From contig CAJTJT010000001.1 in the NCBI GenBank assembly GCA_910576915.1, positions 124,001 to 188,000 on the forward strand: a stretch of DNA of 64,000 nt, in the 5' to 3' direction. The stretch comes from an uncultured Elusimicrobiales bacterium. Lineage in GTDB: Bacteria > Elusimicrobiota > Elusimicrobia > Elusimicrobiales > Elusimicrobiaceae. The notes beneath the pieces are model-generated. The model saw only the letters and a program-made list of their open reading frames with translations. It searched no databases and had not been told where the DNA came from. Below, one piece after another: positions 33,232 through 42,490 of the stretch. Every line of letters begins with the position of its first letter. The stretch's first letter is position 1. The position numbers and the translations under genes are program-made.

Positions 33232-34170
33232 TCAGCGGACGGTCATTTTCAGCGTCCAGGTATATTTAGCGTGCGGGGGGATGACGGCGGCGCGGCGGAT
33301 TTTGTCGGCCACGTACAAATCGTCGTACACGCCCGTGCACGGTTCCAAAGCGATGTTGTAATCCCCGCGGTAGCCGCCCTGCGTTTTCCAAACGCCCAAG
33401 TACGGCACTTTGTCGGCGGGATATTCGTAAATTAATTGTTCGCCCGTATCCGTGTGTTCCACGCCGCACCAGCCGGCGGTGTTGGGGGAGGTAAAGTAAA
33501 ATTTTTCGCAGTTTTGGGCGGTAACGGGTTCCGTGGCGGCCAAATCAAACGGGAGGCCGGTTACGTCCACCGTCATGGGATAATTGTGTCGCGTGCCCCA
33601 CGGCCCCAGGCGGCGGGTGGAGTGTTCCACCGTCATCACTTCGGTTAAATTGCCGGGGATTAAAAGCCGCGTTGCGGGCGAACAGGTGAGTAAACAGTGC
33701 GGTGTCCAAATAAATTTAAACGGTTCGTCCGCGGTGTTTTCGGCTTCGTATTCGAACAAAATTTCGTTGTTTTTAAGCGTAACCGTGCGGGATAACACGT
33801 ACGGGAAGCGCTCGCTCCTGACGACGGATTTTACGCTTTTCCCGTCCGGCCCGAACGCCGCGCTCCACTGCATGGCCCACACTTCGCCGTGGTCAGGCAC
33901 CGGGAGGTTTTTCCACGGGCCGTCCGGGTACGGGCAGGCGTCTATGGACGGGAACACTTCGTCAAACCCGCTGGAATCGTAGGCGGAAAAAGGCGCGCCG
34001 TAAGGCGGAATTTCCAGCGTTTCTTTGGATGATTGAAACAAAAATTCCCGCCCGGTTTTTTTGGAAACCAGGCTGGCCAGTTTGCAGGCGTAGTCGGGCA
34101 GAAAAGTCAGGCGCAGAAAATCATTTTCCAGTACCTGCGCTTTAAGGCCTTTGTACTGCGTGTCGGGCAT
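33232..34170 (-). CDS. Aldose 1-epimerase family protein
   Basis: 312 residues. It probably interconverts sugar anomers and supplies alpha-galactose to galK. The GalM-type beta-sandwich fold is suggested by ENDFLRLTFLPDYACKLASL, the acidic and His residues around WTPHCLLTCSP, and the C-terminal IALEPCTGVYDDL with the catalytic Glu. ATG 34170 lies 8 bases after GGGGG; the in-frame start at 34206 overlaps cdd. The family is divergent from classical GalM, so the call rests partly on context. Confidence 0.82.
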   Translation of the reverse strand: MPDTQYKGLKAQVLENDFLRLTFLPDYACKLASLVSKKTGREFLFQSSKETLEIPPYGAPFSAYDSSGFDEVFPSIDACPYPDGPWKNLPVPDHGEVWAMQWSAAFGPDGKSVKSVVRSERFPYVLSRTVTLKNNEILFEYEAENTADEPFKFIWTPHCLLTCSPATRLLIPGNLTEVMTVEHSTRRLGPWGTRHNYPMTVDVTGLPFDLAATEPVTAQNCEKFYFTSPNTAGWCGVEHTDTGEQLIYEYPADKVPYLGVWKTQGGYRGDYNIALEPCTGVYDDLYVADKIRRAAVIPPHAKYTWTLKMTVR

Positions 34171-34183
34171 GCGGAAGACCCCC

Positions 34184-34618
34184 TTATTTTTCTGAAAATT
34201 TATCAAATGGGAACGGCATTAATTCTTGCAGCTGTTTGGTGTACACGGTCCGTTTTGGGCCGTCTAACACCGCGATGTAAACGGGCGCGTCGGGCGCGAT
34301 AAATTCGCTCATCACCTGGCGGCACGCGCCGCAGGGCGAGTTAAAATCCAGCCCCGGCAGCTTTTGTGTGATAAGCGCCAGTGCGCGAAACTTGCGTTTG
34401 CCCGCACCGACGGCGGCAAAAATGGCGTTGCGCTCGGCGCAGACCGTCAGCCCGTAGGAAGCGTTTTCGATATTGGTGCCCGTAAAAATGCTTCCGTCTT
34501 CGGTCAGTACGGCGGCCCCCACTTTAAATTTGGAGTAGGGGGAATACGAATTTTCGCGCGCCTGTTGGGCCGCGTCCAGTAATTTTTCCTGCTCTTCTTT
34601 CGTCAGTGGTGTGTTCAT
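34184..34618 (-). CDS. cdd: Cytidine deaminase
   Basis: 144 residues, the length of the homotetrameric type. It deaminates cytidine and deoxycytidine. Zinc ligands and catalytic Glu are visible in TVCAERNAIF and SPCGACRQVMSEF. It heads the minus-strand cluster that continues with the mutarotase and galK. A TAGAAT box lies 6 bases before the ATG, with no ribosome site, so the operon transcript may be leaderless. Confidence 0.96.
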   Translation of the reverse strand: MNTPLTKEEQEKLLDAAQQARENSYSPYSKFKVGAAVLTEDGSIFTGTNIENASYGLTVCAERNAIFAAVGAGKRKFRALALITQKLPGLDFNSPCGACRQVMSEFIAPDAPVYIAVLDGPKRTVYTKQLQELMPFPFDKFSEK

Positions 34619-34624
34619 ACTTTT

Positions 34625-34630
34625 ATTCTA
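34625..34630 (-). promoter_or_regulatory. -10 box adjoining cdd start
   Basis: TAGAAT on the minus strand, 6 bases before the ATG at 34618. Confidence 0.5.
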
Positions 34631-34699
34631 TAATAAAAGAGCGAAAAGTCAACCCCGGCCCGTTCGCGCGCGTACGGGAAAAAGGGTTATGCGTTTTGT

Positions 34700-34705
34700 T
34701 ATAAT
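34700..34705 (+). promoter_or_regulatory. -10 box adjoining esterase start
   Basis: TATAAT 5 bases before the ATG at 34711, with no ribosome site. Confidence 0.5.
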
Positions 34706-34710
34706 AAATT

Positions 34711-35310
34711 ATGAAAAAATGGATTTTACTGGCCGCGCTGGCTGCCGGCGCATGGTATTTTATGAAAGGTTCCCCCGAAGTTAAAAATCTGCATAACCCC
34801 TATACCGCCATCGTGGCGTTTGGGGACAGCTTAACCGCCGGATACGGCGCGCCGAAAGGGGCCTCGTACCCGGACGTTTTAGCCCAAAAACTGGGCCGCC
34901 CGGTGGTGAATTTGGGGTTATCCGGCGATACGGCGGTAAACGCGCCGAACCGCCTGCCGGACGTGCTGGCCCAAAACCCGCACATGGTGCTTATTGAATT
35001 CGGCGCGAACGATTTTATGCGCAGTTTACCCTTGGAAGATGCCGTGGCGGCCGTGGCCCGGGTAGTGGACGAGGTGCAGGCGGCAGGCGCCGTAGCCGTG
35101 ATTGTGGATACGGGCGGCCCCGGGATGGGGGCATATACCAAGGCGTATGAAAAAATGGCCAAAGAGAAACAGGCGGTTTTCGTGCCCGGGATTGTGAAAG
35201 GGATTTTTCACGACCGGAGGTATAAGTCCGACATGATTCATCCCAACGCCGCCGGATATGAAAAAGTGGCCGAGAAAGTATATAAAGAAATTAAACCGTA
35301 TTTAAAGTGA
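34711..35310 (+). CDS. SGNH/GDSL hydrolase (TesA/arylesterase-like)
   Basis: 199 residues with an N-terminal hydrophobic segment (WILLAALAAGAWYFM) that acts as a signal anchor or signal peptide. The SGNH blocks are present: GDSLTAGYG with the nucleophile Ser, LGLSGDT with Gly, FGANDF with Asn, and DMIHPNAAGY with the catalytic Asp and His. Related enzymes are periplasmic thioesterase, arylesterase and lysophospholipase. A TATAAT box adjoins the start. A terminator follows, shared with the convergent membrane protein gene. Confidence 0.92.
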   Translation: MKKWILLAALAAGAWYFMKGSPEVKNLHNPYTAIVAFGDSLTAGYGAPKGASYPDVLAQKLGRPVVNLGLSGDTAVNAPNRLPDVLAQNPHMVLIEFGANDFMRSLPLEDAVAAVARVVDEVQAAGAVAVIVDTGGPGMGAYTKAYEKMAKEKQAVFVPGIVKGIFHDRRYKSDMIHPNAAGYEKVAEKVYKEIKPYLK

Positions 35311-35314
35311 TAAC

Positions 35315-35343
35315 AAAGCGGAAGAAAAATCTTCCGCTTTTTA
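35315..35343. terminator. Bidirectional terminator
   Basis: AAAGCGGAAG pairs with CTTCCGCTTT around AAAAAT, with T and A flanks, between convergent genes. Confidence 0.8.
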
Positions 35344-36036
35344 ATATTCCCGGTGTGAATTTAAAAGCATTTCTTCGTTATGTGTCCAATAATACCACAG
35401 CGAATAAACTGCCATCACTAAACAGAAGGCGGCAACGGCGTAAAAAATCTGGCCGATAATCAGGTCGTAATCCAACAGCCCGATGGGTTGTAAAATATAA
35501 TGCCAGTCCCCTTTGACCTCGCCCGGGGCGTAGTTTGTCATCATATCGGAAGATGTGAGGGGGAGCTGGCTCGCGCGCGCGTCGGAAACGTAGCGCGCCG
35601 CGTCGTACCAGGTGGTGCCGCACCAATATAACAGCGGGGGCAGTACCAAACGCCCTCCCTGCAGCTGCAGAAAAAACAATATGCCTACGGTCGGTACAAG
35701 CGTTTCTACGCCGTTTCCGGCCAGCGTGGTCAGCCAACTGGCCACGGGATAACATTCCCGCGCTCCCAGTGTTTCGCACCCGCCGGAAAACATGTAAGCT
35801 CCCATAAATGCGATTTTGCCGACGATATTATGCGCAAATTCGTGAATCAGGTAATTGGGAAAATAAATAAAAATATTTTCTTGCAGCGTTTTTAAAAATC
35901 CTTCTCCCTGCCAGTGAAACACGCACCATACCGCCGCCAGCGCGCACAAAACCCGCCAAAAATTCCATTTAAAAAACAGGAAACTCTGGCGGTGCGGATC
36001 CAGCCGGGAAATAATTTCTTGAATAAATTGAATCAT
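35341..36036 (-). CDS. Integral membrane protein with HExxH motif
   Basis: 231 residues with about five hydrophobic helices. A zinc-protease-like motif lies in LIHEFAHNIVG at about residue 65, at the edge of a membrane segment, as in M50-type intramembrane proteases. A possible third ligand is not obvious; NGVETLVP and DAARYVSD are candidates. It could also be a non-proteolytic M50 relative. It overlaps the SIS protein gene by four bases, indicating coupling. No substrate can be suggested. Confidence 0.75.
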   Translation of the reverse strand: MIQFIQEIISRLDPHRQSFLFFKWNFWRVLCALAAVWCVFHWQGEGFLKTLQENIFIYFPNYLIHEFAHNIVGKIAFMGAYMFSGGCETLGARECYPVASWLTTLAGNGVETLVPTVGILFFLQLQGGRLVLPPLLYWCGTTWYDAARYVSDARASQLPLTSSDMMTNYAPGEVKGDWHYILQPIGLLDYDLIIGQIFYAVAAFCLVMAVYSLWYYWTHNEEMLLNSHREY

Positions 36037-36770
36037 TTTAAGTATTTAATGCGTCCGTGATATTTCTTTTCCAGTTTGGCGTTGTGTTCATCCCCGCCCG
36101 CATTACTGCTTTTGTAAACGGGCAGTTCAAGGCCTTTTTCCGCCAGTATTTCCGCCGCGCGCACGAGTACCGCGTGAAATAAACACGAAGCGGCGACGCT
36201 GGAAACCGGTCCCGTCTGAACGCCGGCCGTTACCAAGGCGGTTTCGTTGGCACTGCAGCAGTTATCAAGCGTTAAGTCGGCCGCGTCTTTTAACAAAAGG
36301 CCGCTGGAGTGGCGGGATTTGCTTTGTGTGTGCGCTCCTGCGGCGGTAACGGCCACCGTTTTTACGCCCTGCTTTTTGGCGTATAAAATGGCGTCCACAC
36401 CCGCCGGGTTCCGGCCGGAATTGGAAAAAACAAACAGGATGTCCTGCGGGTTCAGTTCGTGGCGCGCGAGGACGGCGTTTGCGTAGCCTTCCAAGCGTTC
36501 GAAAGCGGTCCCGGCCAAGGCTCCGCATTGGAACATCAGCCCCGGGTCCAGTATCGCATTAACGGCGGCAAAACAGCCGCTTCGGTGGAAGGGCTCCAGG
36601 GCCGCGCTGGCGCTGTGGCCGCAGCCAAACGTATGAATGACGCCGCCTTTTTCAAGCGTGTCTGCCGTCAGCCGGGCGGCCGTTTCCATCCGGGCGGATT
36701 GGGTTTTTTCGATTTTGGACAGCACCTCCTCCACCGCGGAGAAATAAGCGTTTTTAAAGGTATGGGTCAT
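36033..36770 (-). CDS. SIS domain (UPF0309-like) phosphosugar-binding protein
   Basis: 245 residues. The SIS fold is indicated by GGVIHTFGCGHSASAALEPF, ILFVFSNSGRNPAGVDAIL and KTVAVTAAGAH. Members bind phosphosugars and act as isomerases or regulators. ATG 36770 is chosen because TATAAT lies 6 bases upstream; the longer in-frame start at 36896 runs into the divergent lipoprotein gene. It is coupled to the HExxH membrane protein gene. Confidence 0.87.
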   Translation of the reverse strand: MTHTFKNAYFSAVEEVLSKIEKTQSARMETAARLTADTLEKGGVIHTFGCGHSASAALEPFHRSGCFAAVNAILDPGLMFQCGALAGTAFERLEGYANAVLARHELNPQDILFVFSNSGRNPAGVDAILYAKKQGVKTVAVTAAGAHTQSKSRHSSGLLLKDAADLTLDNCCSANETALVTAGVQTGPVSSVAASCLFHAVLVRAAEILAEKGLELPVYKSSNAGGDEHNAKLEKKYHGRIKYLK

Positions 36771-36776
36771 AGCTTT

Positions 36777-36782
36777 ATTATA
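36777..36782 (-). promoter_or_regulatory. -10 box adjoining SIS gene start
   Basis: TATAAT on the minus strand, 6 bases before the ATG at 36770. Confidence 0.5.
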
Positions 36783-36816
36783 CTCTAATCCGGGCGCGCC
36801 GTACGGCCGGATTTTG

Positions 36817-36822
36817 TAGAAT
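36817..36822 (+). promoter_or_regulatory. -10 box adjoining PLD lipoprotein start
   Basis: TAGAAT 6 bases before the ATG at 36829. It lies back to back with the promoter of the SIS gene. Confidence 0.45.
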
Positions 36823-36828
36823 ACCCAT

Positions 36829-38835
36829 ATGAAGATTTTTCGTTTATTTCTATTGCTTTTGGCGGCGGCGGGGCTGGCCGCCTGCTCCCATTCCACGCGT
36901 AAGACGGATATGCTCCGCAGTGTGGCTACCCACCGGGCGGACCCGGCGGCGGCGTTTGTTTCCGGCGGTAAATTGTTTATTCGCTACGCCTGGGAAAATG
37001 AACCGTTTTATTTTACGTCGGATTTAAAAGAAACCGGGAAGGATGAAGCGTTATTATCACTCCGCGGCGTAAAAAAAGGGGACGGGTTCCCGGATAAACA
37101 GCCGGTGGCCATTGTCGGCCGGGAGTGGGGGGAAGTAATCAAGCAGACGCTCCTCCCGTTGGTGCCGGAACATGAAAACCAGGGACTGATTATCTTTTTA
37201 AATACGCAGGAAACCATGCTCTTGCGCCGGGCGGACGGATCGGCGGACTTAATTTTGCTTAAAGACGCGCCGGGCGAGGTGGAAATTGTCGGTAAATTGG
37301 ACGCGGAGCAATTTGCCCGCCTGGCTTATGAACAGCTTAAAAAAATGACGGCGGTTTCCGGCACGTCTTACACGCGGTTTTTACTGCGCCTGGACAATGT
37401 GCCCATGTCCCCTTACGTATATGTGGATACGCAAAACGATTTGGGCATGCGGCTTGTGTTGCCGGATTATTATGAAGTAAAAAAAGAGATGACCTCGCTG
37501 GGGTTTTCCGCTTCGTTTATTTATTCCTTTTTTATCAAAAGCCACTTGTGGGGCGCTGTAAAAGCGCCGTTTACTACGTCGCACCGATTGTTTGCGGCGG
37601 GAACTTCCAGCGTGTATACGATGTTTCCTCCGCACGTGGGCGATTTGGACGAAGTGCCTCCGCTTAATTTGTCGGGCGAAGAAATGGACTTGAGCGATTT
37701 TAATAAATGGCTCGACAAACATATCAGCAAACAAAATTACAAAGCGAGCGTAACGCTTTTAATTGACGGGCAGGAGTTCTTCCCGCATTTTATGCTGGCG
37801 ATGCAGCGCGCGCAGGAGAGCATTTTTACAAGCGTGTATATTTTTATGGCGGACCCGTACGGCTTGTCTATTGCCGACGTGATGAAAAAGCGCGCCGCCG
37901 AAGGAATTGACGTGCGCGTAGTGGTGGATGAACTCAATACCGTGCTTAATTCGGGCAAGAACCCGGAATTAAAACCGGCGGAAGACTTTGTAATGCCTAA
38001 ATATATTACGTCGTATATCCGCAAAAAATCCCGCGCCAAAGCGCGCACGCATTTAAACCCGTGGAGCACGTTTGACCACAGCAAAGTGTATATTATCGAC
38101 CGCAAACTGGCCTACACGGGCGGAATGAACATTGGTGAAGAATACCGCTATACGTGGCACGATATGATGGTGGCGCTGGAAGGGCCCGTGGTCGGGCGGC
38201 TTGTAAAGAACTTCTATCAGAATTGGTCTTTCACCGGGTGGGGAGGCGACTGGGCCGCCGGGTATCGCAAGCTGTTCAGCAAAAAACAGCGTGAAGTAAA
38301 CCGCGCCGCGCCCGGCATGATTGACGTGCGGCTGATGTACACCAAACCCAACGATTCCGAAATTTTTAACGCCCAGCGCGAGGCCATCCGCCGCGCCAAA
38401 AAACGCATTTATATCGAAAACGCATATTTTTCCGACGACCGCATTGTAAAAGAGTTAATCGCCGCACGCGGACGCGGGGTGGACGTGCGCGTGATTCTGC
38501 CCGGCAAAAACGACGTGGGTATTATGGATAAAAACAACCGTTTTATGGCCAACAAACTTTTTAAAAACGGCGTGCGCGTGTATTTTTATAACGGGATGAG
38601 CCACGTCAAAGCCGCCGTGTATGACGGCTGGGCGGTGGTGGGCTCGGCCAATTTCGACAAAATGAGCCTGTACGTCAACAAAGAAATGAGCCTGGGAATT
38701 TCCGACCCGGCGTTTGTGAGCGAACTGACGGAACGGCTGTTTGAAAAGGATTTCGAAAACTCCGAGGAAATGACGGAGCCCATGGAACTGGCCTGGACGT
38801 ACTTTTTAATTAACGGCCTGACCAACCAATTATAA
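36829..38835 (+). CDS. Phospholipase D-family lipoprotein (cardiolipin synthase-like)
   Basis: 668 residues. The N-terminus MKIFRLFLLLLAAAGLAACS has a clear lipobox (LAAC), so it is probably lipid-anchored. Two HKD motifs of the PLD superfamily are intact: DHSKVYIIDRK near residue 420 and SHVKAAVYDG near residue 590, each followed by a GG/GS-N pattern (TGGMNIGEE, VGSANFDKMSL). The layout resembles cardiolipin synthases, but about 300 N-terminal residues ahead of the PLD core are unfamiliar and there are no transmembrane helices. A role in envelope lipid exchange is inferred. Confidence 0.9.
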   Translation: MKIFRLFLLLLAAAGLAACSHSTRKTDMLRSVATHRADPAAAFVSGGKLFIRYAWENEPFYFTSDLKETGKDEALLSLRGVKKGDGFPDKQPVAIVGREWGEVIKQTLLPLVPEHENQGLIIFLNTQETMLLRRADGSADLILLKDAPGEVEIVGKLDAEQFARLAYEQLKKMTAVSGTSYTRFLLRLDNVPMSPYVYVDTQNDLGMRLVLPDYYEVKKEMTSLGFSASFIYSFFIKSHLWGAVKAPFTTSHRLFAAGTSSVYTMFPPHVGDLDEVPPLNLSGEEMDLSDFNKWLDKHISKQNYKASVTLLIDGQEFFPHFMLAMQRAQESIFTSVYIFMADPYGLSIADVMKKRAAEGIDVRVVVDELNTVLNSGKNPELKPAEDFVMPKYITSYIRKKSRAKARTHLNPWSTFDHSKVYIIDRKLAYTGGMNIGEEYRYTWHDMMVALEGPVVGRLVKNFYQNWSFTGWGGDWAAGYRKLFSKKQREVNRAAPGMIDVRLMYTKPNDSEIFNAQREAIRRAKKRIYIENAYFSDDRIVKELIAARGRGVDVRVILPGKNDVGIMDKNNRFMANKLFKNGVRVYFYNGMSHVKAAVYDGWAVVGSANFDKMSLYVNKEMSLGISDPAFVSELTERLFEKDFENSEEMTEPMELAWTYFLINGLTNQL

Positions 38836-38851
38836 ATACGGAAATTTTTTG

Positions 38852-38885
38852 AACCCGGGCGCGAACAGCGGCCCGGGTCTTTTTA
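38852..38885 (+). terminator. Terminator after PLD lipoprotein
   Basis: CCCGGGC pairs with GCCCGGG, followed by TCTTTTT. Confidence 0.75.
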
Positions 38886-38886
38886 T

Positions 38887-38914
38887 GCAAAAGAACCCCC
38901 GGTGGGGCCGGGGG
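38887..38914 (-). terminator. rimO terminator
   Basis: On the minus strand CCCCCGG pairs with CCGGGGG and a TTCTTTT tail follows. Confidence 0.75.
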
Positions 38915-38930
38915 CTGTTTTAGTTCTAAA

Positions 38931-40217
38931 TTATTTTTTCAGCGGTTCCAGTTCGCGTTCGTAACCTTCCGCCGCTACCACGCGGGCTTTGAAAATACTT
39001 CCCGTTTCCACCGGTTTTGTAAACGTTACTTTGCCGTCAATATCCGGCGCGTCTTTGTAGGTGCGGCCGAAATCGGGTCCGTCGGCAATCGCTTCTAAGG
39101 TGGTGCCGAGTAAGCGTTTGTTAATACGGTCGATGACGCGGCTTTGCGTTTCCACAAGCGCGGCGGAGCGTTCCGCTTTTACTTCCTGCGCGATTTGTTC
39201 CATATCGTAGGCGGCGGTGCCGGGTTCACGGAAGTATTCAAATACGCCCATGTTGTCAAACTCGTATTCCTGAATGAATTTTTGAAGTTCCTTAAAATCC
39301 GCTTCCGTTTCGCCGGGGAAGCCGACGATAAAATTCGTGCGTAAGGAAATATCCGGCACTTCGGTTTTGAGCATGTCCAGCGTGGCGCGGATTTGCGCCG
39401 CGTCACAATGGCGGTTCATGCGTTTTAACACCGGGTCGGCGATGTGCTGGAGGGGAATGTCGATATAATGGAAAATTTTGTCCGTCCCCGCCATCAGCCG
39501 CGCGAGCTCTTTGGTTACGCGGTGCGGGTAGCCGTACATAATGCGCAGACGCCCCAAACCGTCGATTTTAAGCAGTTTCTCCAAGAGTTCCACCAGCTGC
39601 GGCTTGCCGTACAAATCCATGCCGTAGGACGTGGTATCCTGCGCAATAAGCGAAATTTCTTTCACGCCGTTTTGCGTCATCAGTTCGGCTTCGCGCAGTA
39701 CGTCTTCCATCGGTTTGGAGCGGTACACGCCGCGGATGAACGGAATCGTGCAATAGGCGCAGCGGTTGTTGCATCCGTCCGCTACTTTCAGATAGGCGGT
39801 GTGCGGGGCGGTTAAACTCATTTTATACTCCGGCAGATAAAGGGATTTCGGCAAAGGTTCCAAAATAACGCCCTGGTGGGTGAGGGTTTCTTCGATGGTT
39901 TCCTGCGCGGAAATGGAAAACAGCGTGTCAATTCCCGGGAATTCTTTGGCCACAGCTTCTTTAAAACGTTCGACCAGGCATCCCGTCACGGCTACTTTTT
40001 TGACGACACCCGCCTTTTTTTGCGCTAACGCCCAGCGGATTTCTTCTTTGGCTTCCTGCACGGCGGAGTCGATAAACCCGCAGGTATTAACGATGATTTC
40101 GTCCGCTTCTTCGGGGTTAAAAACCATCTCGTGGCCGTTGGCCAGGAGGCGTGCGGAAAATTCCTCACTGTTGGTTAAGTTTTTGGGGCATCCCAGGCTG
40201 ATTAAGTAAAATTTCAT
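38931..40217 (-). CDS. rimO: Ribosomal protein S12 methylthiotransferase
   Basis: 428 residues. It adds a methylthio group to an Asp of ribosomal protein S12. The N-terminal UPF0004 domain begins SLGCPKNLTNSEE and supplies three Cys; the radical-SAM motif is DGCNNRCAYCTIPFIRG; the TRAM domain is at the C-terminus (GSIFKARVVAAEGYE). It ends 8 bases before the K+ transporter gene in the transcription direction reversed, that is, trkH-like is upstream and the two may be co-transcribed. Confidence 0.95.
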   Translation of the reverse strand: MKFYLISLGCPKNLTNSEEFSARLLANGHEMVFNPEEADEIIVNTCGFIDSAVQEAKEEIRWALAQKKAGVVKKVAVTGCLVERFKEAVAKEFPGIDTLFSISAQETIEETLTHQGVILEPLPKSLYLPEYKMSLTAPHTAYLKVADGCNNRCAYCTIPFIRGVYRSKPMEDVLREAELMTQNGVKEISLIAQDTTSYGMDLYGKPQLVELLEKLLKIDGLGRLRIMYGYPHRVTKELARLMAGTDKIFHYIDIPLQHIADPVLKRMNRHCDAAQIRATLDMLKTEVPDISLRTNFIVGFPGETEADFKELQKFIQEYEFDNMGVFEYFREPGTAAYDMEQIAQEVKAERSAALVETQSRVIDRINKRLLGTTLEAIADGPDFGRTYKDAPDIDGKVTFTKPVETGSIFKARVVAAEGYERELEPLKK

Positions 40218-40225
40218 AAGTTCCT

Positions 40226-41611
40226 CTATACCGCCACGTCTTCGGTTTTAACGGGCTTGTCGTCTTCGTCTTCGTCGTCTTTGTCATGCGCCAAAAGGGC
40301 CATGCCAAACGTTACAACGCCGATGCGTCCCACAATCATCGTGGCGATGATGATTAGTTTGCCCAGCGCGGATAACTGGGAAGTAATCCCCGTAGAAAGC
40401 CCCGCCGTACCCAGCGCGGCGGAAGATTCAAACACGAGGCCGATAAACGGCAAGTCTTCCGTCCAGGTCAGCAAAAATACACTGACAAACAAAAAGAATG
40501 CGTATACCAAAAACATGGAGGTGGCCGCATACAAACGCAGCAGCGGCAGGCGGCGGCCCAAAAATTCCACGCGCGTGTTCAAACGCAGGCGGTTGTACAT
40601 AATGGCGAGCATACTGCAAAAAGTGGTGGTTTTCATACCGCCCGCCGTGCCGGAGGGGGAACCGCCTATGTTCATTAACAGAACTAAAATAAGCAGCGAA
40701 CACGAGGATAATCCGCCCACGTTGACGGTATTAAAACCCGCCGTCGTCATCGCGCTGACGGACTGGAAGAACGCTTCCAAAAGCGTAATGCCCGGTGTGG
40801 TTACAAACAGTGTAAACGTGCCAAAAGCCACCATGCCGGCCGTGGCGAGGACGATAATTTTGGTGGTAAACGAGATTTGTTTGGTTTTGCGGCGGATAAA
40901 ATTAAATACGTCCGTCACCACGATAAAACCCATCGCGCCGGAAAGAGCCAGGCAGGAAATGACGATGTTCATCGTCTTGCTGTCGGCAAAGGTTTCCATG
41001 CTGTTGGGCCACAGCGAAAAACCCGCCGTACAAAACGCCGAAACGCTGTGGAATATACCGTACCAGGCGGCGTCGAAAATCCCGAAATCGTGATGGCGGA
41101 AATAGTTGAACAAAAATACCGCGCCAATCAGTTCCGCAATCACGGTAAACCCGACGGCGGCCCATAAAAAGTCCGACAGTTTTAATGTTTTGGGTAAAGA
41201 CACTTCGGCATTTAAATTTTCCTGCTGGTATTTGCGCAGGCGGTGCCGCTCGGAAAATGATAAATAGACAAACGAGGAGAACGTCATGTACCCCACCCCG
41301 CCGATTTGGATGAGGATAAGAACCACCAGTTTGCCCAAAAAAGTGTAGGAATCGGCGAAATTGACGCTGTTCAGCCCGGTGGTGGAAACGGCCGCGGCGG
41401 AGGTGAACAGGTTATCCAGCAGGGATACGTCCGTCGTGTTCATAAACGGCAGGGAAAGAGCAATCCACCCCAAAAACGTATAAGCCAAAATGGTCTGCGC
41501 GATGTTTTGGTGCGGCGTCAAATGCACCAAAAACAGCGTATATTTTTTAAAGGAAATTTTAATAAATTCTTTCGTTTTGGCGTATGCTTCGCGCCAGTTT
41601 ATTTTTGCCAT
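40226..41611 (-). CDS. TrkH/KtrB-type potassium transporter subunit
   Basis: 461 residues, an integral membrane protein with four M1-P-M2 repeats. All four filter segments are visible: AVSTTGLNSV, AFCTAGFSLW, AMTTAGFNTV and ALGTAGLSTG. The GGSPSGTAGGMKTTT gating loop is typical of the family. The C-terminal tail is strongly acidic (KDDEDEDD). No TrkA/KtrA regulatory gene lies next to it. A TATAAT box lies 8 bases before the ATG. Confidence 0.94.
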   Translation of the reverse strand: MAKINWREAYAKTKEFIKISFKKYTLFLVHLTPHQNIAQTILAYTFLGWIALSLPFMNTTDVSLLDNLFTSAAAVSTTGLNSVNFADSYTFLGKLVVLILIQIGGVGYMTFSSFVYLSFSERHRLRKYQQENLNAEVSLPKTLKLSDFLWAAVGFTVIAELIGAVFLFNYFRHHDFGIFDAAWYGIFHSVSAFCTAGFSLWPNSMETFADSKTMNIVISCLALSGAMGFIVVTDVFNFIRRKTKQISFTTKIIVLATAGMVAFGTFTLFVTTPGITLLEAFFQSVSAMTTAGFNTVNVGGLSSCSLLILVLLMNIGGSPSGTAGGMKTTTFCSMLAIMYNRLRLNTRVEFLGRRLPLLRLYAATSMFLVYAFFLFVSVFLLTWTEDLPFIGLVFESSAALGTAGLSTGITSQLSALGKLIIIATMIVGRIGVVTFGMALLAHDKDDEDEDDKPVKTEDVAV

Positions 41612-41619
41612 ATACCCTT

Positions 41620-41625
41620 ATTATA
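41620..41625 (-). promoter_or_regulatory. -10 box close to K+ transporter start
   Basis: TATAAT on the minus strand, 8 bases before the ATG at 41611. Confidence 0.45.
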
Positions 41626-41661
41626 TAAATTTGCCCGCTTGCGTCCAACGCGCCGCGGGTA

Positions 41662-42465
41662 TCAGTCGGCGCGTTGCAGTACGTAATAAGCGGGTTCTTG
41701 TCCGCGGAAAATATAATCGCCGCTTTTCCATTCAAAGAACATATATTCTTTGCCGTCAATTCTTTTAATGGTATAGGCGGAAGCTGTTTTATCTCCGTGG
41801 TGCAGGACGTAGCCTTTTGTCCAGGTAATGGCGGGGGACATGGGTGTTTTGCCTTTGGGCAGGAACGTGAGGGTTTTCAGGTATAAATCGCCGCGCCAGT
41901 ATTTTTTACCGGGAGTAAAATCTTCCGGTGTAAATACAAAGTCCACGGTTTGCCATTGGCCTAACACTTTTTTGTCATTTTTAAAAGCCAGGTTTAGGTT
42001 GTCTTCCCGGATGCCGGAAGTCTTTTTTAAAACATAATACTGGGGTTCCATGTTCAGGCACAGATAGTCGCCGCTTTTCCATTGTAAAAATAAGTAGGTA
42101 TCCCCGCCGATTTCTTTGATTTCGTACGCTTGGTCGGTCCGGTCCCCGCGGTGCAGAACATGTCCTTTCGTCCACGTTTCAGGGCTGCCGGCGATTTTGC
42201 CGTTTGGCAGGAAAACCATTTCTTTTAAGAAAAGATCCCGGCTGACGGTTCTAGGCGCGGCGGGGTCAAAATCTTGCGGAGTCGGGACGAAGTCTACCGA
42301 TTCCCAGCGCCCGAGCAGGGCCGGATCGTTTTCAAACGGCAGGTTTACGTTGTCATGCCGTTCGTGGGTTTTCTTCCCGGGGAAAACAGCACGGCAGTCT
42401 ATCGCCGCGGCAGAAACAGAAAACGCGGCCAGTGTTAAAACAATGAGTGAAAGACGTTTTATCAT
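41662..42465 (-). CDS. Exported protein with two tandem ~115-residue repeats
   Basis: 267 residues, with a signal peptide (MIKRLSLIVLTLAAFSVSAAA). Two homologous units follow: DNVNLPFENDPALLGRWESV to QYYVLKK and DNLNLAFKNDKKVLGQWQTV to AYYVLQR. Shared landmarks are W.SVDF.PTPQDF, TWTKG.VLH.GD and W(K)SGDY. From memory, single copies of this domain occur at the C-termini of BlaR1-type M56 proteins, which I cannot verify here. It lies 25 bases after the anti-sigma-like gene of an ECF sigma unit, so it is probably part of that regulon. Confidence 0.78.
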   Translation of the reverse strand: MIKRLSLIVLTLAAFSVSAAAIDCRAVFPGKKTHERHDNVNLPFENDPALLGRWESVDFVPTPQDFDPAAPRTVSRDLFLKEMVFLPNGKIAGSPETWTKGHVLHRGDRTDQAYEIKEIGGDTYLFLQWKSGDYLCLNMEPQYYVLKKTSGIREDNLNLAFKNDKKVLGQWQTVDFVFTPEDFTPGKKYWRGDLYLKTLTFLPKGKTPMSPAITWTKGYVLHHGDKTASAYTIKRIDGKEYMFFEWKSGDYIFRGQEPAYYVLQRAD

Positions 42466-42490
42466 AATGATTCTCCTTTTATTATTCTTA